NCBI GenBank assembly: GCA_964600075.1
Contig: CAZRIE010000024.1
Coordinates: 1-45,271, forward strand
From: CAZRIE01 sp964600075
GTDB taxonomy: Bacteria > Bacteroidota > Bacteroidia > Flavobacteriales > Flavobacteriaceae
Length of the DNA: 45,271 bases
Direction of reading: 5' to 3'
This document shows positions 8,146 through 17,643 of this stretch, in pieces. The notes below the pieces were generated by a model. It was not told the origin of the DNA, did not search any database, and saw nothing but the letters and a program-made list of their open reading frames with translations. The position numbers were made by a program, and so were the translations under genes. Each line of letters starts with the position of its first letter. Positions within the stretch are counted from its first letter, which is position 1.

Positions 8146-9372
8146 ATGAACGTTAAAATTCGGGTACAGCTTTCCGTAATGATGTTCCTCGAATTTTTCG
8201 TTTGGGGCAGTTGGTACGTGACCATGGGTATCTATCTGCCGAACACTTTGCTGTCCGATGGTGCAGAAATAGCCATGGCCTATTCCACACAGTCTTGGGG
8301 TGCAATTTTGGCTCCCTTTATCATTGGTTTGATAGCCGATCGGTATTTCAATGCAGAGCGTATATTAGGAGTGCTGCATCTTTTGGGTGCCATCCTCATG
8401 TACTTGTTGTATAGCGCTTCAGATTTTTCCCTGTTTTTTTCGTATCTATTGGCCTATATGATTATGTATATGTCGACCTTGGCCTTGGTAAACTCTGTCT
8501 CTTTCAACCAAATGAAAGACCCTGCCAAAGAGTTTTCATTTGTACGCGTTTTCGGCACCATTGGATGGATCGCTGCAGGATTACTCATCAGCTATTTCAA
8601 CTGGGATTCACAAACCGGTATTTCCGAAGGAGTTTTAAGGAATACCTTTTTGATGGCTTCTATTTCTTCAGCTGTATTGGGGCTTTTCAGTTTTACATTG
8701 CCTAAAACCCCACCTCGTGCGGATAGGTCTAAAAAAGTAACCGTATCGGATATTTTGGGTTTGGATGCACTCTCTTTATTGAAGGATAAAAATTTCTTGA
8801 TATTCTTTTTAGCATCCGTTTTAATCTGTATTCCCTTGGCGTTCTATTACCAGCACGCCGGTCAGTTTCTAGGTGAGATCGGGGTGGCCAATCCTGCCGG
8901 TAAAATGACTATTGGCCAGATTTCGGAAATACTCTTTCTCTTGTTATTACCCTATTTTTTTAAACGCTTTGGTTTCAAAATGACCATGCTCGTAGCCATG
9001 TTGGCATGGGGTCTACGATATCTTATGTTTGCTTACGGTGATACGGGTGAGCTTTCCTTTCTTTTATTGATAGGAATAGCATTGCATGGTATCTGTTACG
9101 ATTTTTTCTTCGTGTCGGGACAGATTTATACAGATAGCAAGGCAGGTGCGGCCTATAAAAGTTCTGCACAGGGCCTAATTACCTTGGCGACCTATGGGAT
9201 AGGGATGCTTATCGGGTTTTGGGTAGCCGGAAAGATTACAGATACGTACTTATCTTCAGAAAGTGTTCACGATTGGGAGACCATTTGGTTGTATCCTGCA
9301 GCGTTCGCTTTTTTTGTTTTGGTATTGTATGCCGTTCTGTTCAAAAATGAAAAAATAGCCTATAAATCGTAG
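8146..9372 (+). CDS. MFS permease, nucleoside:H+ symporter (NupG/XapB-like) family
   Basis: This 408-aa protein has about twelve hydrophobic helices. The N-terminus VQLSVMMFLEFFVWGSWYVT is typical of the nucleoside:proton symporter branch of MFS carriers, and GLIADRYFN is the loop 2-3 motif. In Bacteroidetes such permeases often occur in sugar operons with Gfo/Idh/MocA and TIM-barrel genes, so the substrate here is more likely a keto sugar or glycoside released in the periplasm than a nucleoside (inferred). It is third in the 6660-10586 operon. There is no sign of truncation. Confidence 0.87.
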   Translation: MNVKIRVQLSVMMFLEFFVWGSWYVTMGIYLPNTLLSDGAEIAMAYSTQSWGAILAPFIIGLIADRYFNAERILGVLHLLGAILMYLLYSASDFSLFFSYLLAYMIMYMSTLALVNSVSFNQMKDPAKEFSFVRVFGTIGWIAAGLLISYFNWDSQTGISEGVLRNTFLMASISSAVLGLFSFTLPKTPPRADRSKKVTVSDILGLDALSLLKDKNFLIFFLASVLICIPLAFYYQHAGQFLGEIGVANPAGKMTIGQISEILFLLLLPYFFKRFGFKMTMLVAMLAWGLRYLMFAYGDTGELSFLLLIGIALHGICYDFFFVSGQIYTDSKAGAAYKSSAQGLITLATYGIGMLIGFWVAGKITDTYLSSESVHDWETIWLYPAAFAFFVLVLYAVLFKNEKIAYKS

Positions 9373-9446
9373 GTAAATTATTAAATTGACGCTCTTAAGA
9401 GACTGTTTTAAAAAAGATTTTATAAACCAATATAATAGGATTACAA

Positions 9447-10586
9447 ATGCCAAAAAAAATAAGATTAGGAATTTTAGGAGGTGGAGGAGATTCTCTAATA
9501 GGAGTTTTACACCGTGTCGCCTCTCATATTAATGACAATTATCAAATCGTTGGAGGTTGCTTCAATCCCGATTTTAAGGCCAATATGGATTTTGCCAAAG
9601 AAATCGATGTGCCTACGGATCGGATCTACAAAGATTTCGATACGCTGGTCGAAGAAGAAATGAAATTGCCTGCCAATAAACGTATACAGGTCTGTTCCAT
9701 TCTTACCCCGAATTTTTTACATTTTCCTATGGCATTGAAGCTAATAGAAAATGGTTTCCACGTCATTTGTGAAAAGCCAATGACGACCTCTTTAGAAGAA
9801 GCCAAGATTCTTCAGAAAGCGCATAAAAAAGCAAAGACCGTTTTCGCATTAACGCACACCTACACGGGTTACCCGATGGTACGTCAAATGCGTGAAATGA
9901 TCAAGAAAGGGGCTTTAGGGAAAATTCATAAAATAGATGCGGTCTACTATCAGGGCTGGATCAATGAGATTATACACGACAAGAAAAAACGTTCGACCGT
10001 TTGGCGTTTAGATCCTAAAAAAGCGGGTATCAGTTCCTGTATGGGCGATATTGGCGTACATGCCTTTAATATGGTTGAATATACCACCGGACTAAAGGTG
10101 AAATCGATTTTGAGCGATTTTAATTATTTGTACAAGGATAATAAAATGGATGTTGATGGTACGGTACTGATTCGAATGAGCGACCATGTAAAAGGGGTCA
10201 TTCGAAGTAGTCAGGTGGCTACTGGCGAAGAAAATGGTTTGGCTATTTCAATTTACGGGGAAAAAGCCGCTTTTCGCTGGGAACAGGAAAATCCAAACTT
10301 ATTGTACGTGCTTAGCGATACGGAACCGACACAAATTTACAAACCGGGCCACGGCTATAACAGCAAACTTTCATTGGACGGCACCAAACTACCCCCAGGG
10401 CATCCCGAAGGTATCTTTGATTCTATGGCGAATATCTACTTGGGTGCCTCACGGGCCATCCGCGGCAAAAAATATAACGATGGTGAATTCCCGACGATGA
10501 CCGACGGCGTTCGCGGAATGAACTTTATCGAGGCAACCGTTGAATCGCACAAAGGCGGCAATACTTGGGTAGCGTTGGAGAAGTAA
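9447..10586 (+). CDS. Gfo/Idh/MocA family NAD(P)-dependent sugar oxidoreductase
   Basis: This 379-aa cytoplasmic enzyme has an N-terminal Rossmann fold with LGILGGGGDS at 7-16, the family CEKP motif (E109, K110, P111) and the catalytic GDIGVHAFN motif (D201, H205). Relatives interconvert hydroxyl and keto groups of sugars, including 3-keto sugars and inositols. As the last gene of the operon it fits the cytoplasmic reduction of an imported keto sugar, or the reverse oxidation. A strong bidirectional terminator follows at 10648-10688. The 74-bp gap from the permease is the widest in the operon and could allow a minor internal promoter. Confidence 0.9.
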   Translation: MPKKIRLGILGGGGDSLIGVLHRVASHINDNYQIVGGCFNPDFKANMDFAKEIDVPTDRIYKDFDTLVEEEMKLPANKRIQVCSILTPNFLHFPMALKLIENGFHVICEKPMTTSLEEAKILQKAHKKAKTVFALTHTYTGYPMVRQMREMIKKGALGKIHKIDAVYYQGWINEIIHDKKKRSTVWRLDPKKAGISSCMGDIGVHAFNMVEYTTGLKVKSILSDFNYLYKDNKMDVDGTVLIRMSDHVKGVIRSSQVATGEENGLAISIYGEKAAFRWEQENPNLLYVLSDTEPTQIYKPGHGYNSKLSLDGTKLPPGHPEGIFDSMANIYLGASRAIRGKKYNDGEFPTMTDGVRGMNFIEATVESHKGGNTWVALEK

Positions 10587-10647
10587 ACGAAGTTGCAAGG
10601 AATCCCATTGAAATTGGAATGACGCGGCAAGCTTTCGAATACAATGA

Positions 10648-10688
10648 AAAAAGCCCCTAAAGGTTTCAGAAACCTTTAGGGGCTTTTT
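10648..10688. terminator. Bidirectional rho-independent terminator
   Basis: This is a 19-base perfect stem (arms 10648-10666 and 10670-10688) with a 3-base CAG loop, flanked by A5 and T5. It lies between convergent genes: the Gfo/Idh/MocA gene ending at 10586 (+) and the GH2 gene ending at 10708 (-), and should serve both. Confidence 0.93.
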
Positions 10689-10707
10689 CTATGCGCTACA
10701 GCGTGAT

Positions 10708-13700
10708 TTACTCTATGGGCCGTATTATGTAACTGAACGATAAGTTACTCGGCTTGATCTGATATTTTTCGCGCGGCAAAAACCCCCAACTATTATCCCC
10801 ACCAACGCCCATCTGGCTTTGGTCGATGTTAATATTGATGAGGTCTCTTTGTGGTATATCAAACGTATGACGCTGTTGTTTTGTCATGCCCTCATCAAAA
10901 TCTGAATTGTATTGATGGTGCGCGCTGAACCCAAACAAACTAGGAGAGGAAATCAGAATCCCGTTTCCTTTTGAATTTGAAAAGGATAAGGTTCGTATGT
11001 CAGTTCGATTTCCATTTTCCTGCGGTCTGATGTATTCAAAATACAAATCTTCAACTTTTGAATCGTACTCCCCTACTAAGGCCGAAGTTTTACGGTCTTG
11101 ATAGTTCTCATGCTCCCCCCTGCCGTACCAACTCACATTTTCGTAGCTAGCATCGATAACAAAGTTATTCCCAAAACGTGGCAAGATGGGAAGGTTGTCC
11201 TTAATGCCAATTAATTGTGTATTGACCAATATTTCACCTTTGTTGTTAATGGCATAGGTAATGGCTACCTGCCCTTCTATGGAAGGCAGATTATAGGTCG
11301 CGTTCAATTGTAGATCATTTTTGACATTAAAAGGGTTTTCGGTGAGTTTTACCGCGTCCATCACATTTTTTCCATCATTAGCATTCAACTGAAAGCTAAT
11401 CAGGTTTTGGGATTCGGTGGCCTCTTTCCAAGCGTTTAATAGCTTCGGCATATTATATCCGTAATCGTTATCGATAGGTGCGCGCCAGAAATTGACGCTC
11501 GGACCTTTTTTAACTAGGTTCCCTTGACCGTAATCCAAGGTAGTCACGCTACCGTTTTTGCTACTGAATCCGATTTCGAATCCGTCTCCAGATACTTTTA
11601 TGTTATCATCTATTTTGGTTACGGATAGGCCTTTGGTATCCATTTCGAAAACGGCAGGTTTATAATCGGTCAATTGAAATTGTTCATACGCAACCAAAAA
11701 CTGCTCTGGCAGCAAAGCAGAGGCCGTTTTTGTAGTCGCAAAAATATTTAGGAAATATTCCGCGTTTGCGTCCGGGAGTTCGGGAAGTTCAATTTGAATT
11801 TCCTGCGAATCATAGGGTGCAATATCAACATCAGCTATCCGTCCTTTTGCAAGCTGTTTTCCATTTTCTAGCAATCGCCACGAAAAATCATATTCCGATA
11901 GATTTGTAAAATCGTACTTATTGGTAAGCATAATTTTTCCTGACTTCGGATTTTCAGCATTGAATTTGACATATTGATACACTTTTTTGACTTCATATAA
12001 AGCGGGATGTGCCGACCGATCTGGGTCGACTAACCCATTGAGGCAAAAATTATTGTCGTTCTGAAGGTCCCCAGCACCAAAATCGCCTCCGAAGGCATAA
12101 AATTCTACACCCTGGTCATTTTTAGTTTTGAGGCCTTGGTCGACCCAATCCCAAATAAAGCCGCCCTGAAGTACATCGTATTTTTCGATAACATCCCAAT
12201 AATCTTGTAGGTTGCCTACACTATTACCCATCGCATGGGCATACTCACACTGAATATAAGGTCGTTTGGGGTTGTTTTTCGCATAGGCCTCCATAGTCTC
12301 GATACGGTCGTACATAGGTGCTTGAATATCTGTGTTCTCGTACATGGTAGCTCCTTCATATTGCACGGGGCGTGTGGCATCATGTTCTTTTAGCCAAGCA
12401 TAGGTAGCAAAGAAATTTTCACCGTTGCCCGCTTCGTTTCCTAAAGACCAGGTAACAATCGAGGTAAAGTTTTTATCGCGTTCGAACATGCGAACGGTAC
12501 GATCCAGATGCATCGCCTTCCACTCAGGACGATAGGCCGGGTGAACCTTTTTTGCTTCTTCGTTATTGTCAAGGCCTTGGTTGGTGGTGCCCATACCATG
12601 AATTTCGATATTCGCTTCATCAACAACATAAAAACCATATGTATCGGCCATACGGTAAAAAAATGGATTCTTCGGGTAGTGGCTGCAGCGTATGGCATTA
12701 AGGTTGTTCTGTTTCATCACCTCCATATCCTTTAGCGTGATTTCTTCACTGATGACGTGACCCGTTGTTTCGTCATGGTCGTGAAGATTCGCTCCTTTTA
12801 TAAGCACAGGTTGCCCATTGACCAAAAACTGATTGTTCTTTATCTCTATTTTTCGGAAACCGATTTTCGAGCTGATGGCCTCGGTAACTGCGCCCTTTTT
12901 ATCTTTAAGAACAAACAATAAGGAGTACAGGTTCGGTTTTTCTGCGTTCCATGTTTTGATTTTGGGTAACGTCTTTTCAAAATTAATACTGCTAAGACCT
13001 TGTGAAAGGTCCACTTTTTTGGTCTCCGAGTAAACTTCGGTTTCACCTTCAAGTAATTTCACTTCTACATGATAACCTTTAGCTTTTTTCCCCGAATTGT
13101 TGATTTGTAAATTTAAATTGAGCTTTCCGTCTGTGTAGTTGTTTTCAAGGTCGGCGATAACCCGATAATCCTTAAGGGTTGTTTTGTTGGTTGCATAGAG
13201 ATACACATCACGTTCGATACCGCTTAGACGCCAAAAATCTTGATCTTCCAGATAACTGGCATCCGACCAACGCAGTACCTGAACTGCCAACGAATTTTTC
13301 CCTGCTTTCAAGTACTTCGTGATATCAAATTCGGCAGGGGTCTTACTGCCTTCACTATACCCCACCTTTTCGCCATTTATCCAAACATAAGTGGCGCCAC
13401 TTACCCCGGCAAAATGCAGATAGATGTTCTTACCGTCCCAGTTTTCTGGGATTTCGAAATCGCGCCTATAACTTCCTACCGAATTTTTATCATGTGGAAT
13501 AAATGGTGGGTTCTTTGGAAAAGGATATATGACGTTCGTATAGATCGGTATACCATGTCCTTCTAATTCCCAATTTGAGGGAACTGGAATTTTATCCCAA
13601 TCGGAAGTATCAAATTCCGAATTGAAGAACGTAGTCGGTCGTTCAGGTACACTATCAGCATAGTTGAAATCCCATTCCCCATTTAATGATTGATAGAAAG

Positions 13701-13920
13701 AAGAATTTTCCCAGCTTTCGTTTTCGAGTGCTGTTCTTTCATCGGCATAGCGATAAAAAGAAGCGGTAGGAGCTTCGCGATTAATCTGAAATATTTCAGG
13801 GTTTTCCCATTCCGGATTTTCCCATTGCGGTGCCTGGGAACTTAAATTCTGAACGAAAAATAGGCCGAGAAGAACTATTGTTGAACATAATAGTGTGTTG
13901 TAAGCTGTTGAAGTATACAT
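10708..13920 (-). CDS. GH2 beta-galactosidase (LacZ-type), exported
   Basis: This 1070-aa enzyme has an N-terminal hydrophobic signal (about 9-25) ending before SSQA. The domains run: GH2 sugar-binding (~70-245), Ig-like (~250-355), TIM barrel (~357-650), a linker domain, and a Bgal_small-type C-terminal beta-sandwich (~780-1065). The acid/base is Glu496 in SLGNEAGNG and the nucleophile is Glu559 in QCEYAHAMGN; GGFIWDWVDQ is also conserved. The length suits LacZ-type family members. It should release beta-linked galactose or a related sugar in the periplasm, but LacZ-type GH2 enzymes differ in specificity. It is a single-gene unit with a terminator behind it and a striking inverted repeat seven bases before its start codon. 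Confidence 0.93.
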   Translation of the reverse strand: MYTSTAYNTLLCSTIVLLGLFFVQNLSSQAPQWENPEWENPEIFQINREAPTASFYRYADERTALENESWENSSFYQSLNGEWDFNYADSVPERPTTFFNSEFDTSDWDKIPVPSNWELEGHGIPIYTNVIYPFPKNPPFIPHDKNSVGSYRRDFEIPENWDGKNIYLHFAGVSGATYVWINGEKVGYSEGSKTPAEFDITKYLKAGKNSLAVQVLRWSDASYLEDQDFWRLSGIERDVYLYATNKTTLKDYRVIADLENNYTDGKLNLNLQINNSGKKAKGYHVEVKLLEGETEVYSETKKVDLSQGLSSINFEKTLPKIKTWNAEKPNLYSLLFVLKDKKGAVTEAISSKIGFRKIEIKNNQFLVNGQPVLIKGANLHDHDETTGHVISEEITLKDMEVMKQNNLNAIRCSHYPKNPFFYRMADTYGFYVVDEANIEIHGMGTTNQGLDNNEEAKKVHPAYRPEWKAMHLDRTVRMFERDKNFTSIVTWSLGNEAGNGENFFATYAWLKEHDATRPVQYEGATMYENTDIQAPMYDRIETMEAYAKNNPKRPYIQCEYAHAMGNSVGNLQDYWDVIEKYDVLQGGFIWDWVDQGLKTKNDQGVEFYAFGGDFGAGDLQNDNNFCLNGLVDPDRSAHPALYEVKKVYQYVKFNAENPKSGKIMLTNKYDFTNLSEYDFSWRLLENGKQLAKGRIADVDIAPYDSQEIQIELPELPDANAEYFLNIFATTKTASALLPEQFLVAYEQFQLTDYKPAVFEMDTKGLSVTKIDDNIKVSGDGFEIGFSSKNGSVTTLDYGQGNLVKKGPSVNFWRAPIDNDYGYNMPKLLNAWKEATESQNLISFQLNANDGKNVMDAVKLTENPFNVKNDLQLNATYNLPSIEGQVAITYAINNKGEILVNTQLIGIKDNLPILPRFGNNFVIDASYENVSWYGRGEHENYQDRKTSALVGEYDSKVEDLYFEYIRPQENGNRTDIRTLSFSNSKGNGILISSPSLFGFSAHHQYNSDFDEGMTKQQRHTFDIPQRDLININIDQSQMGVGGDNSWGFLPREKYQIKPSNLSFSYIIRPIE

Positions 13921-13926
13921 TTTTGT

Positions 13927-13959
13927 GTTTGCTTAAATTGGCACCCAAGATAAGCAAAC
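13927..13959. promoter_or_regulatory. Nested inverted repeat upstream of GH2 start
   Basis: Outer arms GTTTGCTTA (13927-13935) and TAAGCAAAC (13951-13959) match over 9 bases. Inside them TTGG and CCAA (13938-13941, 13945-13948) pair around a CAC loop. The start codon of the GH2 gene is only 6 bases away. As DNA it could be an operator; as RNA it could form a hairpin over the ribosome-binding region. It is not followed by a T-run on the minus strand, so it is not a terminator of the ASCH gene. Confidence 0.5.
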
Positions 13960-13983
13960 TTTTAGGAAGAAAAGAACTAAGAC

Positions 13984-14448
13984 TTACCGCCCAAAAACCA
14001 TTTCAAATTCTTGGCACACTACGATCATACTTTCACGCGGCACTCGCCCGAACGGTTCGAGTTCTTCGGTATAGTAGTCCCAATGCATCTTTTGCCAATG
14101 AGCAAGGCTTTTATCGCCCTCACCTTCTAGACGTGCATATTCAGCATCGATGGCGAAGAAAGGTTTAAAGGTGATTTTGGTGTTCCGTACTAAGCATTGT
14201 GCCTTTCCTTCCCAGTCGGTAACGACCATAAAATCGCCGATCTTTGGTAGTGGTTCATTTTGGTATTGCAACACTAAAAGTGAATGCGATATGGTTCTTT
14301 TGATTCCCTTTTTAACCAGTTCGGCGCATTCGTTGGCATCCAATTCATTATCGCAGAAGTGTACTACTGAAGGGGCATCGACAAATGCATGTTCTAAATG
14401 TTTGTCTAAATAATCTCCCCATAAATTTCGGGCTGAAGCGTTTTCCAT
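13984..14448 (-). CDS. ASCH-domain protein
   Basis: This 154-aa protein resembles the COG4405-type ASCH family. It has an N-terminal helical part (LWGDYLDKHLEHAF), then a PUA-like core: GDFMVVTDWEGKAQCLVRNTK (about 72-91) and the late YARLEGEGDKSLAHWQKMHWDYYTEEL segment. ASCH domains bind RNA or nucleic acid; some small ones are amidohydrolases acting on modified cytidine. The role here is unknown. It precedes the GH2 gene on the same strand with 63 bases between, though the GH2 gene probably has its own promoter. Confidence 0.82.
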   Translation of the reverse strand: MENASARNLWGDYLDKHLEHAFVDAPSVVHFCDNELDANECAELVKKGIKRTISHSLLVLQYQNEPLPKIGDFMVVTDWEGKAQCLVRNTKITFKPFFAIDAEYARLEGEGDKSLAHWQKMHWDYYTEELEPFGRVPRESMIVVCQEFEMVFGR

Positions 14449-14581
14449 ATAACTGTTCCGGTTTGAAAAATTGTGCTATTCCTTCTATACCATATTAAAA
14501 ATAGACAATGTACGAACAGGAATATACTTTTAAACTATTTTTTAGAATATCGGTTATTTTAATCGGTCATTATGCCCTAAT

Positions 14582-16285
14582 TTATGAAAACCTTCCAGTC
14601 TTAATCTGTTCCGCTGCATGGTTCGCCGCTCTTGCGGTAAACGCCATATAGGTCAAAGAAGGGTTTACACAGTTCGATGAGGTCATAAAGGCACCGTCAG
14701 TTACATACACATTCTTAACGGTATGAACTTGATTGTATTTGTTTAATATAGAGGTCTTTGCACTATGCCCCATACGCGCGCCGCCCATTTCGTGAATGCC
14801 CAAACCGGGGCCTGTTTCTTCATCATACGGTTGCACATCTTTAAAGCCCGCAGCCTTGAACATGGCGACGATTTCTTTCTTGATGTCTTCGCGCATATTG
14901 TATTCGTTTTCCTTGAACTCTACGTCAAATGCCAATTGAGGTAGTCCCCATTTATCCTTTTCACTCGGGCTAAGGGTAACACGATTATCATCATAAGGTA
15001 AAAATTCGCCGAAACCTGTAACACCGATCTGCCATTTTCCGGGTTTTAATATTTCCTCCTTTAAATCCTTTCCATAACCCATTTCAGCAATGCCCTCAGA
15101 CCAATCTTGACGGCTGGCCGTGCCTTGAAAGCCAAAGCCTCTGAGATAGCCTTCGCGCTTGGTCTTCGCGTTAAGGTTCGCAAAACGAGGAATGTAGAAA
15201 CCATTCGCTCTTCGCCCTTTATAATATTTATCCAAATAACCATCAACTGTAGCTCTCGCACCTAATTTATAATGATGGTCCATGATGCCTCTACCTAAAG
15301 CATCGGAGTCGTTACCCAATCCATTGGGGAAGCGTTCACTTTTCGACTGCAACAAAATACCCACCGATGCCATTGCCGAAGCACATAGGAAAATAACCTT
15401 GGCCTTGAATTCTATTTTTTCATTGGTTTCAGCATCAATGACCTTAACACCTGTTGCTTTTTTGGTCTTATCATCATACATGACCTCGTAAACAATTGAG
15501 TTTGGTCGCAGCGTCATATTTCCGGTACGTTCGGCTGCTGGAAGCGTTGAAGAATTACTGCTGAAATAACCTCCAAAAGGGCATCCTCTGCTACATCTAT
15601 TTCTATTCTGACAAACACCGCGGCCATCGAAATTTGCCTCCGGATCCGTAATATGGGCGGTACGACCTATAGTAACCAAACGGCCATCGTCGAACTTTTC
15701 TTCAACCGATTGTTTGAAAGCTTCCTCAACGCAATTAAGGTCCATTTTGGGTTGGAATTTTCCGTCTGGCAGCTGTTCTAGGCCAAGATTTTCACCGCTT
15801 ACGCCAATATACTCCTCTACTTTATCATACCAAGGCGAAATATCTTTATAACGCACCGGCCAGTCTATACTGATATCATCCTTTTTATTGGCACCAAAAT
15901 CAATATCGCTCCAACGATAGCTTTGCCGGCCCCACGTCAGCGAACGGCCCCCTACCTGATAGCCACGGATCCAATCGAAACGTTTTGTTTCGACATAAGG
16001 GTGTTCCAAATCGTTTACGAAAAAATGTTTGTTATCCTCCTTTGGTGCCCAATTAACGCGGCTCTGTACATTCTGCTTATTCTTATCGGCTGCAGAAAGT
16101 TCTCCTTTCAAGGGGTAGTCCCAAGGGTCGTCGTTCATAGTAGGGTAGTCTTCGACATGCCTAACCATTCGGCCACGTTCGAGCACTAAAGTCTTTAATG
16201 TGTTTTCACAGAGTTCCTTTGCGGCCCAGCCACCACTGATTCCGGTGCCGACCACAATGGCATCATATTGACCTTCTTGATTCAT
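14582..16285 (-). CDS. GMC-type FAD sugar dehydrogenase, catalytic subunit (copy 2)
   Basis: This 567-aa paralogue of the enzyme at 4807-6519 aligns with it nearly end to end. It has FAD motif GTGISGG (13-19), the cysteine cluster C225, C231, C235 (CQNRNRCSRGC), IHEMGGARMG and NCVNPSLTYMA near the C-terminus. An upstream ATG at 16360 would add 25 poorly conserved residues; MNQEGQYDAIVVG is chosen because it matches the start of copy 1. It has no signal peptide and, unlike copy 1, no adjacent small subunit: the gene on the 3' side encodes an ASCH protein. It either borrows the subunit at 4160-4807 for export or works in the cytoplasm. It is divergent from a cytoplasmic TIM-barrel gene. Confidence 0.9.
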   Translation of the reverse strand: MNQEGQYDAIVVGTGISGGWAAKELCENTLKTLVLERGRMVRHVEDYPTMNDDPWDYPLKGELSAADKNKQNVQSRVNWAPKEDNKHFFVNDLEHPYVETKRFDWIRGYQVGGRSLTWGRQSYRWSDIDFGANKKDDISIDWPVRYKDISPWYDKVEEYIGVSGENLGLEQLPDGKFQPKMDLNCVEEAFKQSVEEKFDDGRLVTIGRTAHITDPEANFDGRGVCQNRNRCSRGCPFGGYFSSNSSTLPAAERTGNMTLRPNSIVYEVMYDDKTKKATGVKVIDAETNEKIEFKAKVIFLCASAMASVGILLQSKSERFPNGLGNDSDALGRGIMDHHYKLGARATVDGYLDKYYKGRRANGFYIPRFANLNAKTKREGYLRGFGFQGTASRQDWSEGIAEMGYGKDLKEEILKPGKWQIGVTGFGEFLPYDDNRVTLSPSEKDKWGLPQLAFDVEFKENEYNMREDIKKEIVAMFKAAGFKDVQPYDEETGPGLGIHEMGGARMGHSAKTSILNKYNQVHTVKNVYVTDGAFMTSSNCVNPSLTYMAFTARAANHAAEQIKTGRFS

Positions 16286-16315
16286 GCGAACATTTCTTGT
16301 TTTAATACTGTTGGA

Positions 16316-16357
16316 TTTCCTATATTTATAACTTCTCGAAGAAATTGAAATAGGAAA
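16316..16357. promoter_or_regulatory. Spaced inverted repeat between divergent GMC copy 2 and TIM-barrel genes
   Basis: Arms TTTCCTAT (16316-16323) and ATAGGAAA (16350-16357) match over 8 bases with 26 bases between. The site is in the 156-base divergent gap, where a shared regulatory region is expected. It could be two half-sites of a regulator; there is no other support. Confidence 0.3.
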
Positions 16358-16441
16358 CATTTCAAAAACTAAATATAGGGTTTATTCTTAAAATAACTCT
16401 AAACTAGAAAGCATTAGAACACTAAATAGAAGCATAATATA

Positions 16442-17494
16442 ATGAAGACAATTAAAGGACCAGCCGTATTTTTGGCGCAATTTGTAGACAGTAAAGCACC
16501 TTTCAATACTTTGGATGGTATGTGCAAATGGGCCTCGGATTTGGGGTACAAGGGAATTCAAATCCCTACTTGGGAAAGTTTTCTAATCGATATTGACAAG
16601 GCCGCCGAAAGCCAAGACTATTGTGATGAATTGAAGGGGAAAGTAAATTCATACGGACTGGAAATCACCGAACTCTCTACCCATCTGCAGGGACAGTTGG
16701 TCGCAGTTCACCCGGCCTATGACTTAATGTTCGATAATTTTGCGCCCGATAACGTAAAGAACAATCCTAAAGCGAGAACCGAATGGGCCGTAGGTGTGGT
16801 TAAAAAAGCAGCCACCGCAAGTAGAAGACTAGGTATCACTGCGCATGCCACTTTTTCCGGAGCGTTGCTTTGGCACACGTGGCACCCTTGGCCACAACGC
16901 CCAGCAGGTTTGGTCGAAATGGGTTTTGAGGAGCTGGCCAAACGTTGGATGCCCATCTTGGACCATTTTGATGAAGAAGGGGTCGATGTCTGTTATGAAA
17001 TACACCCTGGCGAAGATCTGCATGACGGCGATACCTTCGAAAGGTTTTTAAAAGCTACAGGAAATCACAAACGTGTGAATATTTTGTACGACCCAAGCCA
17101 CTTTGTACTACAGCAATTGGATTATATTGAGTATATCGATCACTATCATGAATTTATCAAGTCTTTTCATGTAAAGGATTCCGAATTCAACCCAACGGGA
17201 AAAAAGGGTGCTTTTGGAGGCTATAACGATTGGGGCGACCGTGCCGGAAGGTATCGATCTTTAGGTGACGGCCAGATTGATTTCAAGACTATTTTCTCAA
17301 AACTGACCCAATACGGCTGTGATGTTTGGGCCGTAATGGAATGGGAATGCTGTATAAAAAGCCCTGAACAAGGTGCACGTGAGGGTGCGATATTCATTCA
17401 AGACCATATTATTGAAGCGACCGAAAAGACCTTTGACGATTTTGCAGGCTCAGCGGTCGATAAAGAAATGTTGAAGAAAATATTGGGAACTTAG
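16442..17494 (+). CDS. Cytoplasmic TIM-barrel sugar isomerase/epimerase
   Basis: This 350-aa protein has no signal peptide. It is an AP-endonuclease-2-like (IolE/sugar phosphate isomerase) barrel with metal ligands Glu186 (CYEIHPGED), Asp217/His220 (LYDPSHF), His243 (SFHVKD) and Glu300 (VMEWEC). His-rich HTWHPWPQRP (about 145-154) lines the expected active-site face. The cytoplasmic location sets it apart from the two exported barrels at 3050 and 6660, suggesting a later step on the imported sugar. It is 149 bp upstream of the first DUF1080 gene on the same strand and may be co-transcribed. The precise substrate is not deducible. Confidence 0.87.
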   Translation: MKTIKGPAVFLAQFVDSKAPFNTLDGMCKWASDLGYKGIQIPTWESFLIDIDKAAESQDYCDELKGKVNSYGLEITELSTHLQGQLVAVHPAYDLMFDNFAPDNVKNNPKARTEWAVGVVKKAATASRRLGITAHATFSGALLWHTWHPWPQRPAGLVEMGFEELAKRWMPILDHFDEEGVDVCYEIHPGEDLHDGDTFERFLKATGNHKRVNILYDPSHFVLQQLDYIEYIDHYHEFIKSFHVKDSEFNPTGKKGAFGGYNDWGDRAGRYRSLGDGQIDFKTIFSKLTQYGCDVWAVMEWECCIKSPEQGAREGAIFIQDHIIEATEKTFDDFAGSAVDKEMLKKILGT

Positions 17495-17643
17495 AAAAAG
17501 TAATCCGTTTATAGCCAAGAGGCTTCCAGAGCCGGTATTAGAAACGAAATGATTTACGTCTTCAATTTCGGGAAATAGGATTCCCCTTTTGACCTGCAAC
17601 ATAATACTATTAAATAAAATACGACAACCTAAAACTAATACAC

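Noticed and set aside
9392..9401. CTCTTAAGAG palindrome before the Gfo/Idh/MocA gene.
   Set aside because: Only ten bases, within an operon, and likely chance; no second copy seen.
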